Positions 1 to 4,778 of a stretch of DNA of 5,578 bases are shown one piece after another. Origin of the DNA: Bacillota bacterium (lineage in GTDB: Bacteria; Bacillota; Clostridia; Lachnospirales; Anaerotignaceae); the NCBI GenBank assembly GCA_017547125.1, contig JAFYQL010000072.1, forward strand, positions 1 through 5,578. The letters run 5' to 3'. The notes under the pieces were generated by a model. The model did no database searches and had not been told where the DNA came from. It saw nothing but the letters and a program-made list of their open reading frames with translations. How positions within the stretch are numbered: the stretch's first letter is position 1; each line of letters starts with the position of its first letter. The position numbers and the translations under genes were made by a program.

Positions 1-699
1 AACGTTTGCCCAGCTTGTGCTTGCACACTCAACTGATTTAAGTGCCATGGCATAGTCTTTGTTTTCGATGGCTGCAAGCATTTCACTGTGGGCAACCTCG
101 GCATTGGCGCCTCTGTTTTCAGCACTGTGAATATACTTGAGAGAAGGATGAAGAAAATCAATTACACAACCGTATATTCTTTCGAAAAGAAGATTTTTTG
201 ATGCCTTACCAAGAAGCTTGTGAAATTCCATGTCGTTTGCCACAAATTCCTCCGGTGTGGCTGATGGTGTGCTTTTAAGCTTTCTGAGTGCATCAACATT
301 GGCTGCAAGCTCTTTTCTTTCTTCTTCATTTTCATCATAATGAAGAATTATAAGCTCCATTATGTCGTTTTCCATAACTTTTCTGAATTCAACAAACTGA
401 TTGATATCAGGATTGGCTGCAATAAAGCTGAAAATAAAGGAGTCAGCCATTTTGTTGCTCATTCTGTTTGAAATATATGTTCCGCTGCCAACCTTAACTT
501 CTATAATGCCAAATGCTGAAAGTATTTTCATGGCTTCTCTTACAGAGCCGCGGCTCACTTCAAGCGCAGAAGCAAGTTCTGTTTCGGTAGGCAGTTTGTC
601 GCCTGGCTTAAGTTCTTTATCAAGAATAAGTTTTTTTATGTTGTTAACTACTATGTCAACAGCCGATTCTTTTTTACGTGGTTCAAAAACCATAGACAT
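1..699 (-). CDS. GntR-family transcriptional regulator, FCD (FadR-like) subfamily; C-terminus cut by window edge
   Basis: This is a DNA-binding regulator that probably controls the divergent transporter operon. I read 233 codons without a stop, close to the usual 220-250 residues of the family, so only a short tail is missing. Residues 13-77 form the winged helix: the PGDKLPTETELA segment (32-43), recognition helix VSRGSVREAMKIL (48-60) and wing GSGTYIS (71-77). Residues from about 80 form the all-helical FCD effector domain, with E104-F-R106, D156-xxx-H160 and H204 at the usual metal-ligand positions. The last usual histidine, about 22 residues after H204, appears to be alanine (A226, next to C225). 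The ATG at 699 is chosen because AAGGGGG lies 8 bases upstream; the in-frame ATG at 717 has no such site. The family is certain. The ligand cannot be read; FCD proteins usually bind carboxylic acids or acyl-CoA derivatives. Confidence 0.93.
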   Translation of the reverse strand, partial: MSMVFEPRKKESAVDIVVNNIKKLILDKELKPGDKLPTETELASALEVSRGSVREAMKILSAFGIIEVKVGSGTYISNRMSNKMADSFIFSFIAANPDINQFVEFRKVMENDIMELIILHYDENEEERKELAANVDALRKLKSTPSATPEEFVANDMEFHKLLGKASKNLLFERIYGCVIDFLHPSLKYIHSAENRGANAEVAHSEMLAAIENKDYAMALKSVECASTSWANV

Positions 700-707
700 C
701 AGCCATT

Positions 708-714
708 CCCCCTT
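708..714 (-). promoter_or_regulatory. Shine-Dalgarno site of the GntR regulator gene
   Basis: On the minus strand this reads AAGGGGG, with an 8-base gap to the ATG at 699. It decides between two in-frame ATGs (717 and 699), because the site lies inside the codons of the longer version and nothing purine-rich precedes 717. Confidence 0.7.
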
Positions 715-744
715 CATTTGTTATTAAAAATCCCCGCAGATATA

Positions 745-773
745 ATTTTACAGTATCAAAACTCTTATGTCAA
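745..773 (-). promoter_or_regulatory. Promoter of the GntR regulator gene (TTGACA-17-TAAAAT)
   Basis: Reading the minus strand, a perfect -35 box TTGACA lies at 773-768 and a five-of-six -10 box TAAAAT at 750-745, separated by 17 bases. Transcription would start near 738, giving a leader of about 39 bases before the ATG at 699. The spacing and consensus match make this a good vegetative sigma-factor promoter. It lies back to back with the promoter at 854-881, so one bound regulator could affect both. Confidence 0.75.
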
Positions 774-830
774 ATGTTGGGTATTGCCGAAAAATATGTG
801 TTTTCAAATGAAATTATTGCTACGAATAAA

Positions 831-876
831 GGCCTGTATAAGCCTGTCACTAATTGACAACAGGCTTAATTGTTGT
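831..876. promoter_or_regulatory. Candidate operator: nested inverted and direct repeats over the plus-strand promoter
   Basis: AAGCCTGT (840-847) is matched by its exact reverse complement ACAGGCTT (860-867), extended by one T:A pair (839/868), with a 12-base centre. A further GCCTGT copy at 832-837 lies exactly 10 bases before the one at 842-847, about one helical turn. A second inverted repeat, ACAACA (857-862) with TGTTGT (871-876), covers the end of the -35 box and the start of the -10 box. These are directly visible. They sit upstream of the likely transcription start and lack a T-run, so they act as DNA sites rather than as a terminator. That the divergent GntR protein is the binder is inference. 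Confidence 0.5.
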
Positions 877-881
877 ATAAT
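854..881 (+). promoter_or_regulatory. Consensus promoter of the yhdT-panF-cupin operon (TTGACA-16-TATAAT)
   Basis: Both hexamers are perfect: TTGACA at 854-859 and TATAAT at 876-881, with a spacer of 16 bases, one short of the optimum. Transcription should start near 888. An unregulated promoter this close to consensus would be very strong, which fits the idea that it is held down by a repressor bound to the overlapping repeats. Confidence 0.85.
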
Positions 882-998
882 CAAAAGTGTAGTGACGGAA
901 ATAAATTTCACACGAAAAAAGACGTAATTTACGATGTTTTTATAAATAATAATGTGTCGGTACACTTAAAGTATGCTTCTTTACGGGAGGGATCGTTT
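882..998 (+). other. Untranslated leader of the symporter operon, about 110 bases, no gene seen
   Basis: Between the predicted transcription start (about 888) and the GTG start at 999 there is no supported gene. It contains an 11-base palindrome CGTAATTTACG (923-933) and a weak 4-base hairpin GTGT/ACAC (954-957 and 962-965). I see no strong terminator-like stem and recognise no known riboswitch. The upstream reading frame can be extended to 870, but that extension would start before the likely transcript and lacks a ribosome-binding site. Confidence 0.5.
985..990 (+). promoter_or_regulatory. Shine-Dalgarno site that sets the GTG start of the YhdT-like gene
   Basis: GGGAGG is followed by an 8-base gap to GTG at 999. 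The next in-frame ATG, at 1008, would be 17 bases away, too far, so GTG is preferred. Confidence 0.8.
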
Positions 999-1268
999 GT
1001 GGAAAAAATGACCTATAAAGAAAAGTTTATTCAGATGAACAAAGAGGCCAAAGCAACGTGGATAGTTGCAGGTATAATCATTGTTTATTGGTTTGCATCA
1101 GGCTTTGGCGTGTACGAACTTATGCCCGAGGCAACTATTTTCAGCATGCCTGCGTGGTTTGTTCTCAGCTGCTTCGGGTCATGGATTTTATCCATAGTTC
1201 TTGTTATATTCCTTGTTAAAAAGGTATTCAAAAACTTTGACCTTGATGATGAAGAGGAGGAGATGTAA
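999..1268 (+). CDS. yhdT: YhdT-like (DUF997) small membrane protein, likely accessory subunit of the PanF-type symporter
   Basis: This 89-residue inner-membrane protein has two hydrophobic segments, about residues 20-41 and 53-73. It also has a charged N-terminus (YKEKF.QMNKEAK) and a strongly acidic tail ending DLDDEEEEM. Size, topology and position directly before a PanF-like symporter match the YhdT/DUF997 family, which in enterobacteria sits next to panF and is often annotated as the small subunit of the sodium/pantothenate symporter. Its actual role is poorly established. The GTG start is set by GGGAGG at 985-990. The stop codon TAA abuts the ATG of the next gene with no gap, and the AGGAGG serving that gene (1255-1260) lies inside the Glu-rich tail codons, so the two genes are very likely translationally coupled. 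Family call is from pattern recognition, not a search. Confidence 0.8.
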   Translation: MEKMTYKEKFIQMNKEAKATWIVAGIIIVYWFASGFGVYELMPEATIFSMPAWFVLSCFGSWILSIVLVIFLVKKVFKNFDLDDEEEEM

Positions 1269-2792
1269 ATGGATAACTTCTTGATGCTTGCTCCTGTTTT
1301 TGTTTTCTTCATTGCTCTTCTTGGTATGGGTTTTTATGTGCAGAAAACATCTGCTGATGCAAAGGCAAAAAACTTTTCTAAAGAATACTTTATAGGCGGA
1401 AGAAGTCTTGGCGGCTTTGTGCTTGCTATGACACTTGTTGCCACATATTCATCGGTTTCATCATTCCTTTCCGGTCCAGGGGTTGCGTGGCAGAAAGGTT
1501 TTGGCTGGGTTTACTATGCGTCAACACAGGTTGTTGCGGCGTTTATAGTGCTTGGTGTGCTTGGTAAAAAGATGGCTGTTATAGGCCGAAAAACTGACAG
1601 TGTTACAGTGGTTGACGTTATCAGAAAAAGATACGGCTCAGAGCTTCTTGCAAACTTTTCAGCCGTTGTTATAATTGTGTTTTTCACAACAACAATGCTT
1701 GGTCAGTTTATAGGCGGTGCGCAGATTTTTTCTGCGGCAACAGGCTTAAGCTACGAAATGGGACTTCTGTTTTTTGCTATAGTAGTTGTACTTTACACAA
1801 CAGTGGGCGGTTTTAATGCGGTTGCTATTACAGACACAGCCTGCGCAGTTGTTATGGTAATCGGTATGGTCTGCCTTGGATATGCAATTATCTCAAAGGG
1901 CGGCGGTATTGCAAATATTATGTCAGTTATCAACGAAACATCTGCAGCTGCAGTTGAAACAGGCGAAGGCTTCAATATGATAAGCCCTTATGCTGAATCA
2001 GCAGGTGTTGATACTATTCCTATGCCGCTTTATATCACACAGTGGATGCTCTGCGGTGTAACAACACTTGGTCTCCCTCAGTCAAACGTAAGATGCCTCA
2101 GCTATAAAAACACACAGTCAGTGCATAAGGCTATGATTTACGGAACTATCGTAGTTGGCGCTATGATGGTTGGCATGCATATGCTTGGTGTGCTTTCAAG
2201 GGGCGTACTTCTTTCAATACCTGAAGGTGCATCAACAGACACAGTTGTTCCGTCTCTTGTGACAGGATATATGCATCCTCTTCTTGCGGGGCTCACTATT
2301 ATCGGTCCTCTTGCGGCAACTATGTCAACTATTTCTTCTCTTCTTATTGCAGGCTCATCAGCTATTGTTAAGGATATCTATATCCACCGCAAGGAAGCAA
2401 GAAACGAAGAAATCAATCAGAAGTTTGTGGGCAAGATTTCACTTCTTTGTACCGCATTTATGGGTACAGTATCTGTAATTATGGCTATCACACCGCCTGA
2501 CATTATTGTATGGATCAATATGTTTGCATTCGGCGGTCTTCAGACTGCATTCTTCTGGACACTTGTGTTTGGATTCTTCTGGAAGAAGGCCAATGCAACA
2601 GGTGCACTTATCGGCTCAGTGGGCGGTCTTGCATTCTACTGCGTAACTATGGCTATAGGCTTTAAGATAAGTACATTCCACAACATACTTATAGGTATCG
2701 GCACAGGCCTTATACTTTTTGTTATAGGCACATACATAGGCAAACCATCGGAAGAAAAGGTACTTCGTATGTTCTTCCCTGAAAAATACTGA
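1269..2792 (+). CDS. panF: Sodium:solute symporter (SSS family), PanF-like; probable sodium/pantothenate symporter
   Basis: This 507-residue polytopic membrane protein imports a solute with sodium ions. Its length is slightly above the roughly 480 of enterobacterial PanF. The SSS (LeuT-fold) signatures are visible: FIGGRSLGGF (41-50), ATYSSVSSFLSGPG (58-71) on the first core helix, YTTVGGFNAVAITD (176-189), LPQSNVRCLSYK (269-280), and GPLAATMSTISSLLIAGSS (346-364) followed by KD-IY (368-371). The serine/threonine pair in the last of these belongs to the family's sodium site. Roughly 12-13 hydrophobic segments can be counted. Start: AGGAGG at 1255-1260 with an 8-base gap to ATG, directly at the stop of the YhdT-like gene. 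PanF is favoured by that neighbour. The substrate is not proven, since SSS paralogues carry many organic acids, and the cupin and FCD regulator nearby leave room for another carboxylate. Confidence 0.88.
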   Translation: MDNFLMLAPVFVFFIALLGMGFYVQKTSADAKAKNFSKEYFIGGRSLGGFVLAMTLVATYSSVSSFLSGPGVAWQKGFGWVYYASTQVVAAFIVLGVLGKKMAVIGRKTDSVTVVDVIRKRYGSELLANFSAVVIIVFFTTTMLGQFIGGAQIFSAATGLSYEMGLLFFAIVVVLYTTVGGFNAVAITDTACAVVMVIGMVCLGYAIISKGGGIANIMSVINETSAAAVETGEGFNMISPYAESAGVDTIPMPLYITQWMLCGVTTLGLPQSNVRCLSYKNTQSVHKAMIYGTIVVGAMMVGMHMLGVLSRGVLLSIPEGASTDTVVPSLVTGYMHPLLAGLTIIGPLAATMSTISSLLIAGSSAIVKDIYIHRKEARNEEINQKFVGKISLLCTAFMGTVSVIMAITPPDIIVWINMFAFGGLQTAFFWTLVFGFFWKKANATGALIGSVGGLAFYCVTMAIGFKISTFHNILIGIGTGLILFVIGTYIGKPSEEKVLRMFFPEKY

Positions 2793-2811
2793 CGGCTGAA
2801 AGGAGAAATTT

Positions 2812-3141
2812 ATGAAACTTTTTGCAAATTGGGACGAAATTGAAACTATCCATCTTGAAACAATGGACAGAAAAATATATACAGGCGAAAACATTATGCT
2901 TGTGAGAAATGAAATTTTCCCAAAGGCTGTTGTGCCTGTGCATAATCACTATCACGAGCAGATGCTTTATGTTGTTTCAGGTGAATGTGATGTAACAACA
3001 GAAGGCGAAACAAAGCACCTTAAGGCAGGTGAAATGGCACTTTTTCCATCTGATGCAAAGCATTCGGTGGTAAATACGCTTGATGAAGTGCTTGTGGCAA
3101 TAGACATTTTTTCTCCGATAAGAGAAGATTTTCTTAAATAA
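2812..3141 (+). CDS. Small single-domain cupin protein
   Basis: This 109-residue soluble protein is one conserved beta-barrel cupin domain. Motif 1 is seen as PVHNHYHEQMLYVVSG (42-57), giving H44, H46 and H48 as candidate metal ligands, with Q50 near the usual Glu position and closing G57. Motif 2 is PSDAKHSVVN (79-88), with P79, H84 and N88 exactly in the PxxxxHxxxN pattern. A metal-binding site is therefore likely intact. Small cupins of this type are isomerases, dioxygenases or simple ligand binders, and the sequence does not say which. AAAGGAG (2799-2805) stands 6 bases before the ATG, and the gene follows the symporter after 19 bases and precedes the operon's terminator, so it is co-transcribed. 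It may bind or modify the imported compound or a derivative; this is inference. Confidence 0.88.
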   Translation: MKLFANWDEIETIHLETMDRKIYTGENIMLVRNEIFPKAVVPVHNHYHEQMLYVVSGECDVTTEGETKHLKAGEMALFPSDAKHSVVNTLDEVLVAIDIFSPIREDFLK

Positions 3142-3144
3142 AAC

Positions 3145-3177
3145 AAAAGAGAACCTGAAAAACGGGTTCTCTTTTTT
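3145..3177 (+). terminator. Rho-independent terminator closing the symporter operon
   Basis: An 11-base perfect stem, AAAAGAGAACC (3145-3155) with GGTTCTCTTTT (3165-3175), encloses a 9-base loop and runs into T3172-T3177. It starts three bases after the cupin stop codon. The A-run on the 5' side gives a T-run on the other strand as well, so it could also stop antisense transcription. Confidence 0.92.
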
Positions 3178-3201
3178 GATGTGCAAAATAAAGTCAAAAC
3201 C

Positions 3202-3230
3202 TTGTTTAAATGGGTTCAAAATTATATAAT
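3202..3230 (+). promoter_or_regulatory. Promoter of the thioesterase-AEC-ABC-F unit (TTGTTT-17-TATAAT)
   Basis: A perfect -10 box TATAAT at 3225-3230 is preceded, 17 bases upstream, by TTGTTT (3202-3207), which keeps only the TTG of the -35 consensus. Transcription would begin near 3237, leaving a leader of about 40 bases. Its place directly after a strong terminator supports a separate transcription unit. Confidence 0.6.
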
Positions 3231-3277
3231 TAAAGGTAAGGGATTTTTGTTTTTATTAAAAAGGGAGGCGCTTATAT

Positions 3278-3820
3278 ATGTATAAGGCTAAAAAATACAT
3301 GAAGTTTTTAACACCGGAAGACGAAAAAGCCTATTATGACAAAGAACAGAAATATATGGAAGATTTCTTCAAAGAAATTCTTGAAGCACCTGTATATCAG
3401 AGATACGAAGACTCTCTTCTTTATCATCTTTCTCCGACGCTTGAATGGTGCGACTTTAAAAAGAAAGAAGTTCATTTCAGATATAAGGTAAAAGACTGGC
3501 AGCTTAACCCGCAGAGAGGATGCCACGGCGGTGTTTCTGCGGCTATGCTTGACACAACTATGGGTATGCTTGCAATGTATTTTGCAGACGGATGTTTTGT
3601 TTCAACCATCAACCTTACACTTAACTATCAGAAACCTATACCTGAAAACAGTGAAATTATTACCCGTGTACGTTCAACATCATGGGGCAGAACTTTGGTA
3701 AGCCTTGAGGGTGATGTCTATATACCGGAAACAAATACAGTTGCGTGTACATCTATCGCAACATATATTGTTCTTCGCAACAGACCAGGACAGATTACAA
3801 ACATCAGAAGAGAGGACTAA
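3278..3820 (+). CDS. PaaI-type hotdog-fold thioesterase family protein
   Basis: This 180-residue soluble protein probably hydrolyses an acyl-CoA thioester to the free acid and CoA. The core of the 4HBT/PaaI hotdog fold is clear: CHGGVSAAMLDTTMGMLA (82-99), carrying the HGG turn (H83-G84-G85) and D92 on the central hot-dog helix, then the strand TINLTLNYQKPIP (110-122) and later strands to about residue 166. In PaaI-like enzymes the HGG turn and this Asp are the catalytic elements. The N-terminal 45 or so residues are a charged, Tyr/Lys/Glu-rich probably helical extension, making it longer than the usual 130-150 residues. GGGAGG (3263-3268) stands 9 bases before the ATG. The next gene begins two bases after the stop, so the two are an operon. 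The acyl substrate is unknown. Confidence 0.85.
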   Translation: MYKAKKYMKFLTPEDEKAYYDKEQKYMEDFFKEILEAPVYQRYEDSLLYHLSPTLEWCDFKKKEVHFRYKVKDWQLNPQRGCHGGVSAAMLDTTMGMLAMYFADGCFVSTINLTLNYQKPIPENSEIITRVRSTSWGRTLVSLEGDVYIPETNTVACTSIATYIVLRNRPGQITNIRRED

Positions 3821-3822
3821 TT

Positions 3823-4764
3823 ATGGCAACAATTTATGCGGTATTTGACAAGCTGGTTGCTCTTTTTATGCTTGTTATGGCCGGTTATTTTTTAAGACGT
3901 AAAAACATTGTGTCCGAAGGCTTTTCAACGGGTATTTCGGGTTTTCTTACAAAGGTTGTATTGCCTGTGTTTTTTGTTATGGCAATGCAGATTGAGTTTA
4001 CACCTGAAAAATTCCAGAATGGTCTTAAGGTATATGTTTTTTCAATAATACTTATACTTCTGGCAACTGCTATAGGCTTTGTTACAGCAAGCATATGCGG
4101 TGTTAAAGGTGCTGACAAGGGTGTGTGGATTTATGGATGTATGCTTCCAAATCATGCGTTCATCGGCTTTCCTGTTATGGCGGTTGTGTTTGGCGAAGAG
4201 GGGCTTTTTTATGCGGCTTTTGCCAATGCGGCGCTCAATACCATAGCCTTTTCCCTTGGGGTTGTTATTGTTGGCCTTTATGCACAGGACAAGAGCAAAA
4301 AGAAAAGCCTTAAACAGCTTCTTCTTACACCTATGAATGTGGGTACAGTGGTTGGTATCATACTTTTTGTGCTTGATATTCAGCTTCCTGGCCCTGTGGC
4401 AGACAGCTTCACAATGATAACAAACACTATGAGTGCCATGGCTATGCTTTTTGTTGGCATGGTGCTTTCAAAATACCCTATTATGTCAATGTTTAAGGGT
4501 ATAAAAAACTACGAAATAACACTGGTAAGACTTGTTATAATTCCTGTACTGGTTTATTTTATAATGCTTCCTTTCAGGGGCGGCGTAATTGATAATGTTG
4601 CATTTGGCATACTTGTTTTAAGCCATGCAGTGCCTGTTGGCTCTATTGTGGCAACTGTTGCGGCGGAATACAGTGATGACCCTGCATCAGCATCAAGGTA
4701 TATTTTTATTTCAACACTTTTATGCCTTGTTTCAATTCCGCTTATTTCACTTCTCATTATCTAA
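3823..4764 (+). CDS. AEC-family (auxin efflux carrier type) permease
   Basis: This 313-residue membrane transporter is the typical length for bacterial AEC proteins, with about ten hydrophobic segments in two five-helix repeats. Diagnostic segments include LPNHAFIGFPVMAVVFGEEG (108-127), with the conserved N110, G115 and P117 before the first half's crossover helix. In the second half these are SHAVPVGSIVATVAAEY (277-293) and SRYIFISTLLCLVSIPLI (301-318 on the frame numbering, ending at the C-terminus). Family members move organic anions such as malate or malonate, or amino-acid-like compounds, often outward or as exchange. The ATG at 3823 is chosen over upstream in-frame starts because AGAGGA (3811-3816) lies six bases before it and the longer versions overlap the thioesterase. 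The two-base spacing to that gene suggests coupling and a related function, perhaps export of the acid it releases. The substrate is not determined. Confidence 0.9.
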   Translation: MATIYAVFDKLVALFMLVMAGYFLRRKNIVSEGFSTGISGFLTKVVLPVFFVMAMQIEFTPEKFQNGLKVYVFSIILILLATAIGFVTASICGVKGADKGVWIYGCMLPNHAFIGFPVMAVVFGEEGLFYAAFANAALNTIAFSLGVVIVGLYAQDKSKKKSLKQLLLTPMNVGTVVGIILFVLDIQLPGPVADSFTMITNTMSAMAMLFVGMVLSKYPIMSMFKGIKNYEITLVRLVIIPVLVYFIMLPFRGGVIDNVAFGILVLSHAVPVGSIVATVAAEYSDDPASASRYIFISTLLCLVSIPLISLLII

Positions 4765-4770
4765 GGAGAG
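4763..4770 (+). promoter_or_regulatory. Shine-Dalgarno site that sets the TTG start of the ABC-F gene
   Basis: AAGGAGAG overlaps the stop codon of the AEC gene (TAA 4762-4764) and stands 8 bases before TTG at 4779. No ATG or GTG in this frame lies at a suitable distance, so TTG is the best start. Confidence 0.75.
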
Positions 4771-4778
4771 ATTTTGTT

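Noticed and set aside
401..727. Plus-strand reading frame of 108 codons opposite the regulator
   Set aside because: It is antisense to the winged-helix and early FCD coding region of a clear GntR gene, and its composition is typical of a shadow frame.
840..867. AAGCCTGT/ACAGGCTT inverted repeat as a transcription terminator
   Set aside because: No T-run follows on either strand and it sits upstream of a promoter start, so an operator role fits better.
718..927. Plus-strand reading frame of 69 codons in the divergent intergenic region
   Set aside because: It runs through both promoters and the candidate operator, has no ribosome-binding site, and its translation shows no domain or plausible composition.
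934..945. Minimal reading frame ATG-TTT-TTA-TAA in the operon leader, as a possible leader peptide
   Set aside because: Three codons with no ribosome-binding site and no attenuator-like stem downstream; likely chance in A/T-rich sequence.
870..998. Upstream extension of the YhdT-like gene to an ATG at 870
   Set aside because: The extension begins before the predicted transcription start and includes the -10 box; GTG at 999 has a well-placed GGGAGG.
2616..2955. Two minus-strand frames across the symporter-cupin junction
   Set aside because: They oppose two well-supported genes, are Cys/Tyr/His-rich in a way typical of antisense translation, and lack ribosome-binding sites.
2967..3219. Minus-strand frames opposite the cupin gene and terminator
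   Set aside because: They begin in or beyond the terminator region and read against an intact cupin with both motifs; no independent support.
3745..3822. Longer AEC protein starting at an ATG at 3745
   Set aside because: It would overlap the thioesterase by 76 bases and add a hydrophilic stretch not typical of AEC proteins; the ATG at 3823 has a proper ribosome-binding site.
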